Source: Lonicera japonica (lineage: Eukaryota; Streptophyta; Magnoliopsida; Dipsacales; Caprifoliaceae). Taken from it: a stretch of DNA of 64,000 nucleotides. The stretch spans positions 40,418,099 through 40,482,098 of the forward strand of contig CM038470.1 in NCBI GenBank assembly GCA_021464415.1, written 5' to 3'. Shown one piece after another: positions 24,491 to 36,010 of this stretch. Every line of letters starts with the position of its first letter. Within the stretch, counting starts at the first letter, position 1. The notes under the pieces are model-generated. The model was given only the letters and a program-made list of their open reading frames with translations, did not search any database and was not told the DNA's origin. The translations under genes and the position numbers were made by a program.

Positions 24491-24691
24491 GGGGGAGTAT
24501 TAGAATATATGCATAGATATAGTATATGTATAAATATGGTATAGTTGACTACTACCATAATTCCTAGAATCATGAGATATTATTTTTGTTTTCATGTACA
24601 GCTCATTCAATACCTATTTAAGGGACCTTTATATTCATTCATAGATCATCAATATAATTTATTCTCTCACCTCTCTCTCTAATTGTCAACA
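24489..24691 (+). repeat. Copia-1 polypurine tract and 3' LTR
   Basis: The tract GAGGGGGAG (24489-24497) directly precedes the 3' LTR (24498-24691), which ends AATTGTCAACA before the GTGAT duplication. The gag-pol stop (24488-24490) touches the tract, as is common in copia elements. Confidence 0.9.
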
Positions 24692-24696
24692 GTGAT

Positions 24697-25534
24697 TTAG
24701 ACAAAAAGAAACGAAGTGGCTTAGACAAATCTTTTTTATCGATAACCTCAGAACAATCAATTGAATACGAACTTATTCTGACTGGTCTTTTTTAATGCAA
24801 GTGGTAACTAAATGTTTGTGGAGTTTAGGATCAGGACAGTAGGAGATAGACTGGGCGAGAATATAAAAAGGTTGGTTTTAATGGGACCTCTCTTTTGTTG
24901 ATTTTCTTATTCTACTAGTTAAGAAATGTATTGACTGAAAAATTTAATTTATTTTTGATATTTAAATATCCGATATTAGCGTTAGTTATTAGTAGTTGTT
25001 AAAGCAATTAAGGTGTTATTATTTTTTCTTTGTTGCAAATTTATTGATATAATTATATAAATGTATGATTTGGATCAAGTATATATTGACCAACCCTCTA
25101 CTGACGAACTTCTTTTACTAAAAGAACTGTCCCTATATAAGGTCCCTATATGAACTATTTAATGTATCCAATACACTATACAAAAAGGCTCCAAGAGAAA
25201 ATTTCACGTACAGCCTCACAAAACTCAAGGCCAACCTCTGTCACCATCTAGAGTCCTTCAACTTTGAAAAAAGTGCTCTTCAATTTTTGTTTTAACTTAA
25301 ATTCTACTAGTTATGAAATGTATTGACCGAAAAATTTAATTTAATGTCGATATTTAAATATTCGATACTAGTATTAACGATTGCAAGTTGTTAATGCAAA
25401 TAAGGTGTTATTATTTTTTATTTCTTGCAAATTTACTGATATAATTATATACATGTATGATGTAGATCTACTATTGACTAACCCTCTAACGACAAACTTT
25501 TGTTACTAAAAAAAACGGTCTCTATATAAACTAT
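24697..25534 (+). repeat. AT-rich intergenic DNA with a 0.25-kb direct duplication
   Basis: About 24910-25145 and 25300-25530 are diverged direct repeats. They share TCTACTAGTTA.GAAATGTATTGA, AAGGTGTTATTATTTTTT and TTGCAAATTTA.TGATATAAT. I see no gene. Confidence 0.7.
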
Positions 25535-25538
25535 TTAA

Positions 25539-25831
25539 GCTCCGTTTGATAACAATATGGAAAAAGAAAATTTAAACACTTGATTTAGTAAGAAGTTGGA
25601 AAATAAGTAGAGGCATGTGATAAGATTATCTTCATTTCATATTTATTTTATGAGCAAATATCCTCCATTTTTCATAATTTTTTGTAGAATTTTTTTTCTT
25701 CAACTACGTAAGAAAATTTCTCTATGGAAAAGCCACAAAATAAGAACACATATGTGTTTCAACTTATTTTTTAACTTCTTATAAAAAATAATTATTTTTA
25801 TTTTTTTTCTATATTATTATCAATCGGATCC
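25539..25831. mobile_element. hAT-like MITE, about 293 bp
   Basis: Ends GCTCCGTTTGATAACAATAT and (reverse complement of the right end) GGATCCGATTGATAATAATAT are near-matching terminal inverted repeats. TTAA flanks both sides (25535-25538, 25832-25835). The interior is AT-rich and non-coding. Superfamily assignment is tentative. Confidence 0.6.
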
Positions 25832-25835
25832 TTAA

Positions 25836-26410
25836 TGTCTCGAGTACTAAATACAAAAGAGCACTCCGAAAAAATTTCGGCTAAAATCCCTCAAATCTCA
25901 AAACGGATGGTGTTAGTGTTTAAATGAGGTGGCGGCATTGAAAGAAGTGCTCTTCAATTTTAGTGGATAAATTAAGTTACCGGTTTAGATTTTCTTCTTT
26001 GCTTAAAGCGTCCAATGCGTCGTCAAGTCGCTAAGTCTTGGTTTAGAAAATGCGTTTTGCGAAAGCAAAAAAAACACAAAAGATTGTTGATTTCATACAC
26101 AAACTCCTCTATATTTTTTTATTTTTCTCAAATTATTGGCTTCAAAATTGGGCTGACTATAGTTAATATCTTAATTTTTCTTTTCAATATAATTAATATT
26201 TCATATTTTGTCATAAAGAAATAAATTTTATTTTATTTTATGAAAAATGGCTTATAAGTGCTTTCTTTATAATTATACTCAAGGAAATTACATCTTCCTA
26301 TTCTATACTTGGTAGAAAACTTCCTTCGTAATTTTTTTTAACCATAAGGATAATTTTCATTATTTATCCACTAAAATGATGCACCAGGTTTTTTAATAGT
26401 CAATTATACT
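25836..26410. other. AT-rich intergenic DNA
   Basis: No gene recognised. The frame at 26015-26224 (69 codons) is Lys, Ile and Phe rich, as expected from AT-rich non-coding DNA. Confidence 0.4.
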
Positions 26411-26415
26411 ATTAC

Positions 26416-26599
26416 TGTTGAAGGAAATTATACATAGTGTGCTATCGTCTAGATATAATATGTATTAGGGATTTTACTGTGTAAATTGTGTACTATGGGC
26501 TATAATGGGCTTCCTTGTAAACCCTATTTACTATTGTATTTGTACCCTATTTAAAGGACTCAATCTAATGAAGAATTAAGTACAGTTATTCCTACAACA
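26416..26599 (+). repeat. Copia-2 5' LTR
   Basis: TGTTGAAGG...CTACAACA, followed by CGTTATCAGCACGC, a primer-binding site known from some plant copia lineages. Its partner at 35824-36010 has TTATTATTCC where this copy has TTATTCC. Confidence 0.88.
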
Positions 26600-28185
26600 C
26601 GTTATCAGCACGCTCAGAGCTAATAACCCTGACCCTACAAAAAAAAAAAAATACAACCTAGCCGCAGGTCGATCCCGCAAGATGGACCGAGCAAGAAGGC
26701 AGCTTGGATTGGCCACCTCAATTAGAACAAACAACTTGATCAAAAGGCATCGTAAAAAGTATTCTCTCTCCACCTTGTTTGTTTTTCAGGTTTGTGTAAA
26801 TTATTTTATAGATCATATATAAATAGTCAATCTCAGCAAAAGTGCATATATATATATATATATTACTTGGTATACTTGCTCTTTGTTCTTTTGCTCTCCG
26901 TATAATCTGCCTTTTTCCCATTATTATCACGAATTTTAAAAATATAATACAATGTAATTTACAGTATGATATTTGTTAAGCTATATTTTTTTTTATCTCA
27001 CAATACGGAAGGAATATATTTTGGAGGAGTAGCAGAACAGTGGGTTAATTTTTATACATCAAGAGAACCCATTGGTTATTACTTTATACATTTAGCTTTT
27101 AATTCATTTTTTTTCCTTTTCTTTGACTCTAGCCTTCCACAATTGTACAGGATACCAGTCTTTATCTTTCTGCTATGCTTCTTGTTCTTGGTAATCGTGC
27201 ACAGTAGAGAGCATCTTGAAACATATTAATTAATTTTTTTTCAGGCCTCTTTGTCATAAGTGCAACTTGTTTTTATTTTTTTTCTACCCGAATGGTTATT
27301 GAATATTTTTTCTAGCATCAAGATAACACTTTATTTATTCTGGAATAAATTTATTTAATTCAATTTTATAATTTTTTTATGCCACATTACCCATTGGTTC
27401 TTACCTTAAAATTGAATGTGTTGTATTGTAAATGTTCCCTTTACTTTTCTATATGATATAATTTACTAAATTTTTTTTATTATTTAAAAAGCAGTCTCTA
27501 TTTACTTAAAAATAGTTTTTATTTTAATTAAATTTCTGTTTTATATTAAAAACAATTTTTGTTTTAATTAAATTTCTGTTTTATTTTAAAAACAGTTTTT
27601 TTTAATTACCAATTATGCCCTATAGGATCCATGTATACATGTGAACCAAATTTTGTAAATCTATCATTGAGATTCATCTACATGTAATTATACATAGATT
27701 GTATATATATGTATAGTTTATGTAAATGTGAAATCTCCTTTGTGTATATATATACTTAAGGATTTAATATATATATATGAATTTGTTTCTAATGCAAAAG
27801 AACAGTTTGATTTGATGTGGTTTTGAATTCTACCACCATATACTGACTTCTCTGTAGCCAAAATTTACACAATATTATGCATGTTATATTTGAGATGGAC
27901 TAATTAATTTTATAATTGCTATAGTTGTGGTAAGTCAGCCCGCCAAGAAAATTAGAATATTACATATATTCTTAATTGTTTTCTTTAGTATGTCATAAAT
28001 TCAACAATTGCCATGATGATGAAAGTTCATGCGCATTATAATTACTATGATAAAGTATTTTCATATAGCATCGAAAAATGTGACAATTATCGATCTTGAT
28101 TTTTGAAATCTAATTCATATTCCTGAAAAATAATTAGTATGGATGTATTCATAACTGTATAAAATTTTATTTATTATTCATTAAG
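26600..28185 (+). other. Copia-2 leader region
   Basis: 1.6 kb between PBS and gag, very AT-rich, with TATATATATA tracts near 26850 and 27765. Two near-identical stretches around 27525-27600 share TTTTTGTTTTAATTAAATTT. The frame at 26966-27229 is hydrophobic and Phe-rich, with no recognisable domain. Confidence 0.5.
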
Positions 28186-29261
28186 ATGGCCGACCCAACT
28201 CAACTCGAATTTGACATTTTGGACTCAGAAGGACTTGAGTACCACTGGTGGGTTTTTGATGTAGAAACCGCTTTTGTAGTTAAAGAATATTCTGCCATAC
28301 TTACTGACCCCAAAGACCCCATAGACAACGGACCATCTGATAAGGTGAAAGCTAATGCATTAATGTTTCTAAGGAAACATATTGACCCCAGCCTACGTTG
28401 GGAGTACTTTCAGTTGAAGATACATAAAGAACTATGGGATGTCCTTAAGGGACGTTTTGGGAACATTCATGACACTTTGTTCCCAAAATTGACCGTTCAG
28501 TGAAATGAAATCCGCTTGCTTGACTATAAAAGAGTTAACGACTTCAACAAGGATATATTGCGCCTAAAGGCACGTTTTAACTTCTGTGGAAAGGATCTCG
28601 CAGAAGATGATATGACTCAGAAGACACTTTCCACTTTTCCTACTTTAGCACTTATACTAGCGAACCAGTATAGGCTCGAGTATGGTACCAAAAGAATCAC
28701 AAGATTCAATAAGCTAATCAACATACTGCAAGTGGCTGAAAGGCATAATGAGGTTCTTTTGAATACAATGTTAGGCCTGTCGGGACACAGAAAGTTCCTA
28801 AGGTCAACTACGGTAAGATGAACAGTGGAAAAAACCCCAATGCAAAGGGAGTTGGACGTGTTGATCCCTACCCACGTAGCAATAAGGCACAACGTGGAAA
28901 GGGACGTGGGAGTCGTGGTGCGGGTCGTGGAGGCTCTTCCAAAGTATGGAGAAGAAATGATACTATTGGACCTAGTGGTCAGGAAAACAAGGTGAAAAAT
29001 GCACCTAAGAACCCTCCGGTCAAAAAGAAAAGAGTTGGCGATGAGCCATGTTACATGTGTGGAGTTGCTGGGCACTGGTACAAGAACTGCCATGCAAGCG
29101 CTAAAGTAGCAGCGAGTTACAAGAAATATCGAGAATCTAAAGAACAAGAATCTCATTTTATGAATAAAAAAGATAATAACGCTGATGATAACTTCACAAT
29201 CGCAGACTTTAGTGGCAAGAAGGAATTTGCTCAGTCAATGGATGCACTCGATTTTGACTGA
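28186..29261 (+). pseudogene. Copia-2 gag remnant with CCHC knuckle
   Basis: ATG at 28186. The N-terminal part (MADPTQLEFDILDSEG) is typical of copia gag. A TGA at 28501-28503 interrupts it, the frame continues to about 28818, then shifts by a base. The last part (28818-29261) has a Gly/Arg-rich stretch and the knuckle CYMCGVAGHWYKNC at about 29050-29091. It ends MDALDFD. Three pieces, so no functional Gag. Confidence 0.87.
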
Positions 29262-31577
29262 TCTGCTTTACTCACTTTATTTTTCAGAAATAATTGAATT
29301 GGCATATTGCCTAATTTTTAATAAGACTATGATTTTGTCTTAAAGTTTATGTTGATTGGATGAATTAAATTTCTAAACAATATATTTGATTGATTACTGT
29401 TAGTTTTATTCAAATTTTATTCTAAAGTAATTGAATTTGTTTATTTTATTACATAGTTCGGAATTTATACTCGATTTCATTACTGTAAAAATGAATCGAT
29501 GATAACTTTAATGATTAGTTGATAGTGAGAACACTATAGCCATCCAATAAAATAGGCAATTAATAACATATAATACATATGTGACTATGATGATTAAGTC
29601 ATCATAAGAGCGAAGAACTGCTCAACCATTTTGTTGCTAAAATGGTGTTTAAGGTCACATACGCTCTATATGCACCAAAAGCGACCCGAACTTTATTAAT
29701 GATATTCATACCAATAATAATCATACAAAAACCAAATGTAAGAATGGAACAAAAATATATTTATTTTACCTCTTATGCAAAGAAACGCATTTTAAAGAAA
29801 CTTATGAGTTGTTCTAGTGGAATGTACCCCACTACGATAAGGATTGTCGAATCCTATGATGTCACCAATAATGAACCATGGGACACAGACTCATACAGGC
29901 TTTGGAATGCTTGCCTAGTACACCTTGGTCATGATGATCCATGCGTTAAAGTATTTACACGGATATCCTTTCTTTTGAGTGACAAATAAATGGGACAAAA
30001 CTTCAACACATTGCAACGTGTTGATACTAGTAATGCTCAAAAGTAATTCTTGATTTTCTAAGTATTGAAAGCCATATCCCCCCTTCCCATTATGCCTAAT
30101 TGACCATGTCAAATGAACGACACCCCATTTTTCAAAGCCTACTCTTTAGCAAAAATAAGATCGAGACCTTCTTATGCTAAAGATACAAAATAAAATATAC
30201 CATTCTTACAATATATATTTGTAGATAAATCTATCCAGAGTGCAGAACCATTCAAAGTACTTTATAAATCTGGTGGATAATTCGACATTCTGGTCACATG
30301 TCGAATAATTGTCTATAAGAAATTTTGCATTTACAAACCTCTTAGCATATATTATACGCTTAAGAGCTCACCACCCTGATTAATGTATCATGTCTATAAG
30401 ACTCAATAAAGCTAGAGAGTTTACATCAAAAGTACTTGATGATCCTTGCATAAAATCGAAGTAAAGAATTTCGTTCTCCATGTGCATACGCAAAAGGTCT
30501 CATAAAAGCAACCATCAAAAGGATATAGATGGTAGATAAGGCATTGGTTATGCGCACTATATTGCCTATATATGCCCGGAATTTATGAAATATTGCACGC
30601 AACTTTACTTATTTGTTTCAAGGTCCAATATTAGACAACTATTATATGTGTACCAGTTGGTAACTGGATATTAGCTTGATATTTTACGCATATGTGCCGA
30701 TTGCGCCCCCACAGCGCACCAAATTGGGCTCGCCGAAACAATTAAGTATTAATGTTGAATATGAATTCTCAACGATAATCCGCTATTTGAAATCCTTGTC
30801 AGGTGATCTCTTTACCGTTAAGAATTGCGGATTATCACTTTGATGAGACAATCTTCCCGTCGTTAGGGGGAGATAGGAAAAGAAATTTCCAAGGGAACGA
30901 CAGGAATTGTTGTGGTCCCTACTCTGTCTCATCTTGATCCCCACACACATCACAATGTACAGTGAAGTGAAAAAGAATGACCAATCTTTAAAATGTAACA
31001 GATTCGATGCCTGATACATTTATTGATATCGAAAAGTGACGAGATCAAACATACTAGCTGCAATATGCCTATAAGGATAAAAATCCTCAACAAGGGGTAC
31101 AGTGTTACAGAAAGAGACGCTGTAACCACACTTAGTGGAGGTGTGGTTGAGGCCATGGCCCCTTAAAGGAATAAAGGAAGGCCATTTGGTTCGACAAATA
31201 CTCACACAAAAGAAGAGGTGGAGTAAGGCACAAATTGATCAATTAATCATTAATGTAAAAGCCCCTTTTATGAGATTATCTCTGATTATACTTTTGTCCA
31301 CGAATCAATACTGGGGGACGTCCCGAAGTTATAATGATTCTAGAGAATAAATAAATCTCAATGGGTTAAAGGATGGCATATGAGTTAATGGATGCATTAA
31401 TGATACACTGTTGCTCAAGGAATCAAAGAGCACGATGATGTCGAACCTCGCTCTATTGCAAAATGTCAACAAAAGGCAAAATTGGCCTAAATGAAAATAA
31501 GCAATCCATATAGAATTAGATTATCTGGCAAAGAGACAGGTATTTGGTCCGGTAGTGCTAACTGCGCCAAGTGTAAA
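29262..31577 (+). pseudogene. Copia-2 protease/integrase region, heavily decayed
   Basis: The only fair frame is 29642-29989, whose VTYALYAPKATRTLL and LWNACLVHLGHDDP parts resemble the segment before copia integrase (usual L-W-H...L-G-H pattern, with one His changed). Beyond 30 kb no integrase motif is readable in one frame. Solo LTR F cuts the sequence at 31578. Confidence 0.6.
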
Positions 31578-34143
31578 TGTAATGCCCCAAATCCCGTTAA
31601 GAGGATTTCTCCTCCGGGACCCAGTTCGTTACTGGTGCCGTACGTCGACGGCATTTTAACTGAGCAAAACTCCTCTGTAAAACATAGAAATACACAAACT
31701 AAATGACAAGAATATTTCCAGTTCACAAACTTTATCCACAAAAGAAAACGAAGCACTGCAATTCAACAACTAGCCTCCAACGAGGTCCCAAGTACAATAT
31801 TTTTCCAATCTCCATATACAATAACATTAGTAAGGGTTCAATACATGTATCACTAACAATATAACAACCAAGGGTTTTATACAAGAATCTAACACATCTT
31901 ATAGACAAAATTCTAAGAGTAATGGTATAGAGGCAGTCTAAGAGGACGCATCTTCATTCTCCCATTTCCCATAGAACCTGCAGAGAAATCTGGATGGAAA
32001 GTAATTAGGGTGAGTCAAACAGACTCAGTGGGAATCATATATATATATAATGGGCTTTGTGTAAAAGACAATGTTCAGAAAATCTTTTTGTAAAATAACA
32101 TGGAGTCCCTCACATATGTATATATAGATAGTAACTAAGAATGAAACATTTTCTTGGAAAACCCGCGTATAATGCATACTCGATATCAAATGGAATCCTA
32201 TGGCACATTTAACGTATTTTATCTCATAAATCTCGAGCCATAGTCTCATAAATCTCACCACTATCCAAGCGTACAACCAGGTATGCATTTCGTGGCCTTT
32301 CAACCACGCGGCAGCAGGGCCTCCCGTTATTTTTCGTGCACGGTTTCGGGTCTTGCACCCAGGGGCTCTCTGTCCCAACTTAAGTCTCAATCGTTAGAGA
32401 CGAACCTGGGACCTAACATGGACTAGTGCTAGCTTATGATGTCAATAGCATATTAACCGGCTCATTTAAATAGTAATCGTGCCATAAAACAGGATTCCCA
32501 TTAATCACATAGAACATGTATAATGCAACCGATATAAAATATCTCATATCCACGATTTATAACATCATAACAACTTATAGGCAAAGGTTTTAACATAAAG
32601 AATCCTCCACTTGAACCCTTACGGATAAGTATTAAATCTTATAATAGGAATTTTTAATAAATGATAGGGTTCTAAGTGGGTTTTCATGTGAACCAAGAGA
32701 ATAGCCATAATTGCTTGTTAAAACATATATTTTAATATATATGTAGGCCATTCGAATCATCAATTTCAACACCAAAGCAACGCATCAACATATACTAAAG
32801 AAACCCTTTTAAATTTCTATAACCATATATAACACCACATAAAACCAACGGGGGAAATCTCATATCAACCATTTTAAATAGTTTAATAACTTATAAACAG
32901 CGGTTTAGTAACATAAAATCACCACTTGAACCCATACAAGTAAACATTTAGCTTAGTAAAATAATTCATCATCCATCAAATGGGCTTCAAATGGGTTTTG
33001 TACAAAATCAAGTGAATAGCCTCAATTTCTTGTTGAAACACGTATTTTTAACGATAAACAGGCTATCCGAATAACCAATTTCGGTTTAAGGGCGTATTTC
33101 ACATAATTCCCAAAACCCATGTAGAAACTAGGTATATATGTGTATCAACATGTGGAGGAATGGTAATCAAGTAATAATAAGTTGTAAAATAGAGTTTAAT
33201 GTTAGATTCCTACCTCAAGGAAGCTAGGTCGTCATACTTGAAGGGCTGAACCGAGCTAAGAACCGCTGAATCGCAAAATCCCCAATCCTATGCTTTGTGC
33301 CCTAGCCATGGAGGAAAGAAGGATGAAGAAGATGAACATGGAGATTTGTTTATGGGTTGGAATATAGATGGAAATCTCTCTAGAACCCCATAGAAATGAG
33401 CTCTCAACTCTCTCTAATTCCCTCTCAAAGTTGTGGCTCAAAAATGGGGGAGGAGGAGTCTTAAAATGGCGTAAAAATGGCCAAAACCGACTTACTGTTG
33501 TACCATGATCGATCATGGTCTTCCCCATGATCGATCATGGAGTCCACTGCCAGCATATGCAATTTGAATCTGGAGCACTGTTCGTATTTTGGTCATAACT
33601 TCTTGCTCGGAACTCCAATTGAGGTGATCTTTATGTCCATGGAAAGATAATTCAAATCTCCACAACTTCCTAAGAGGAAGTATTCTCAAATTATGAATGA
33701 ATAAATTCCAGAAATTTGTAGAAGACAGCGCTCTGCCGACGCGCTACCGAATGAACAGATTTTTGCAACTCGCTTACTTTGCATACTGTTTCGACCCCCG
33801 AAAAGTGTGAATTAGCTTTCGGTTAAAACACGAAAGTTGTAGGTTGTATGAAAACCTAAACATAGGCACAAACAGAGGCTTAAGCGGACAACTAACGAAG
33901 AAGTTACGAGACCTCGAAGTTGGCAAAAATTAAGAAATCACGTAAAGTGAAAATACGCGACTAACACCTCAATTTCGATTTGGACCACCCGATTTATGAA
34001 ATGATCCTTCCCACAAACTTGATATACCTACTATGATGTTCCATAGGTGTTGGATCAGCTAACAAGGGTCCAAAAGAAAAAGTTCATGCCTTAACTGAGA
34101 TTAAGCATTAATCGGGCTTGTGAATGGAACACGGGGTATTACA
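31578..34143 (-). mobile_element. Solo-LTR family, copy F, inserted in Copia-2
   Basis: TGTAATGCCCC (31578) to GGGGTATTACA (34143), with exact GTAAA duplications at 31573-31577 and 34144-34148; 2566 bp. Minus orientation. Blocks shared with other copies are AACGAGGTCCCAAGTAC (31778-31794), GAGTCAAACAGACTCAGTGGG (32012-32032) and CTCTCTAGAACCCC (33376-33389). The stretch at 33590-33690 matches copy C. It is the best-preserved copy and shows the family's size. Confidence 0.8.
33503..33540. repeat. Palindrome doublet of copy F
   Basis: The perfect 16-bp palindrome CCATGATCGATCATGG occurs at 33503-33518 and 33525-33540, 22 bp apart. It lies upstream (minus strand) of the CTCTCTAGA promoter-like tract, the same place as the doublets of A, B and C, but with another sequence. 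Confidence 0.85.
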
Positions 34144-34148
34144 GTAAA

Positions 34149-35060
34149 GCCTGTAGGACATAAACAATTATTTGCCATAGAGCGTAAATGAGAAAAAAGA
34201 AGTTCTAAAGTAAAAGGCTCACCTTGTGGCGCAAGGTTTCCAACAGACGCTCTGTAATTGCTTAAACGTTATAACATTCCACTACTTAGTTAGCTTGGTA
34301 GTTTTCGAAGGACTGAAAATGCAGCTCATAGATGTGGTTACTGCATATCTCTATTGGGATCTTGATTCAGAGATATATAGGAAAGTGCCTGATGGCCTTA
34401 CATTACCCAAGTCAAGTGACTCTAAACCACGGAGTGCGTTTGTAATTATTTTAAAACGCTCACTTTACGGATTAAAATAACCCGGGCGGATGTGGTATAC
34501 CCGTTTAAGTAACTACTTGATTGGGAAGGGATATAAGAACGATGAATTATGCCCATGAGTATTTATAAAGAAAACAAGTTTCGGATTCGCAATTGTAGTT
34601 GTATATGTCGATGATATGAACATAATAGGTACTCTTGATGAAATAAGAAAAACCGAAAGTTACTTGAAATGCAAATTTGAGATATAGAATCTTGGGAAAG
34701 CTCGAATTTTGTTTAGATCTTAATTTAGAATATCGAGCATGTGGAACACTAATCCATTAGTTTGCGTACGTTCAAAAGATAATCAGGCAATTTAACCTGG
34801 ACAAAACACATTCTACTAGCACTCCCATGGTCGGTCAAAATTTAGATCAAAGGAAAGATCAATTTCGTACAAAGTAAGATTACAAAAATATGTTGGGAGA
34901 TGGGAAATGAAACTCCCTATCTAAATGCAATATGCGCATTATTGCAATTAACACAAAATACTCGACTAGACATAATATTCGCTTTGAACTTGTTAACTAG
35001 ATTTAGCTCAGCGCCAACGCAGCATAATTGAACACCTAAAAGGAACCATTGGCTTGAGAT
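34149..35060 (+). pseudogene. Copia-2 reverse transcriptase remnant
   Basis: The frame at 34226-34480 carries AQGFQQ, then LKMQLIDVVTAYLYWDLDSEIY and the KRSLYGLK motif. After a stop it continues with MWYTRLSNYLIGKGY and reaches the catalytic YVDDM at 34603-34617. Further downstream the order fits RT, but stops and shifts are frequent. RNase H is not clearly visible. Confidence 0.8.
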
Positions 35061-35364
35061 TGTTCTTTCCCTACAGAGAGAAAAAGTATATACGACAACA
35101 ACATCTAAAGTAAATGATTATGCTAAAATAGCCACCCCCACATTGAAATCCCAAACAAAATCTTGATTGATTTTGTTGGTGTTGGGTATCTCTCTGGCCC
35201 ACACAAAGCTCTAAGGAGAGTATGGTAAACTTATTCACCAAGTCTTTTTCTAAGGCCATATTTGAAAAGCATGTAAAAAATATATGGGTGCTTAGGCTTT
35301 CCCAACTCTCATGATCGAAGTAATGATCAAGTGAATGTGTGAAATATGATGGAATTTTCACACA

Positions 35365-35795
35365 TACGTTGTACTCTTTTCCTAAGACCAAGGTTTATTT
35401 TTCCCACTGGGTTTTGTTACTTGGTAAGGTTTTTAACGAGGCAACGATACATGCATAAGCTTTTCAAATTCCTTGATTAATGTAAATATCAGGGGGAGGT
35501 ATAGACTTGAGGGGGAGTCTAATATTCACACGACGTTACGTTATACTCTTTTCCTTAAACCAAGATTTATTTTTCCCACTGGGTTTTGTTACTTGGTAAG
35601 GTTTTTAATGAGGTAACGATACGTGCAAACTCTATTGATTTAAAGTGAAGATCAAATGGAAATATAGACTCAATGGAGGAAGTCTAACAGAATTGTCATA
35701 ATGTTGTACTCTTTTCCCTTCGATCAAGGTTAATTTTTCCCACAGGGTTTTTGTTATTTGACAAGGTTTTAATGAGGCAACAAGGCATGTACCAT
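35365..35795 (+). repeat. Triple repeat upstream of Copia-2 3' LTR
   Basis: Three copies of an ~85-bp block, starting at about 35368, 35544 and 35703 (spacing about 160-175 bp). Each has GTACTCTTTTCC, TTTTTCCCAC.GGGTTTT, GGTTTT.AATGAGGCAAC-like and CATGC/CGTGC parts, followed by a purine-rich tract. They lie between pol and the polypurine tract, a position where plant copia elements often have a similar single block. Confidence 0.75.
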
Positions 35796-36010
35796 TCTAT
35801 CTCCGACTCAGCACAAGGGGGAGTGTTGAAGGAAATTACACATAGTGTGCTATTGTCTAGATAGAATATGTATTAGGGATTTTACTGTGTAAAGTGTGTA
35901 CTATGGGCCATAATGGGCTTCCTTGTAAACCTTATTTACTATTGTATTTGTACCCTATTTAAAGGACTCAATCTAGTGAAGAATTGAGTACAGTTATTAT
36001 TCCTACAACA

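Larger units (their letters stand above)
19454..24691 (+). mobile_element. Ty1/copia element Copia-1, full length, inactive
   Basis: Two 194-bp LTRs (19454-19647, 24498-24691) flank a 4.85-kb interior. The element is bordered by exact GTGAT duplications (19449-19453 and 24692-24696). Domain order is gag, protease, integrase, reverse transcriptase, RNase H, the copia order. Nearly all of gag-pol lies in one frame until a frameshift near 23.55 kb, showing it was once a single polyprotein. It now has at least ten in-frame stops. By eye the LTRs differ at about 10 of 194 sites. Both LTRs start TATTAG rather than the usual TGTTAG. Confidence 0.93.
26416..36010 (+). mobile_element. Ty1/copia element Copia-2, decayed, split by solo LTR F
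   Basis: LTRs of 184 bp (26416-26599) and 187 bp (35824-36010) start TGTTGAAGGAAATTA and end CCTACAACA. The flanks ATTAC (26411-26415) and ATTCC (36011-36015) match at four of five bases. The PBS-like CGTTATCAGCACGC starts at 26600, and the PPT AAGGGGGAG ends at 35823. Without F and its duplication the element is about 7.0 kb, long for a copia, with a 1.6-kb leader. By eye the LTRs differ at about 8 sites plus a 3-bp indel. Gag and pol are broken. Confidence 0.88.
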
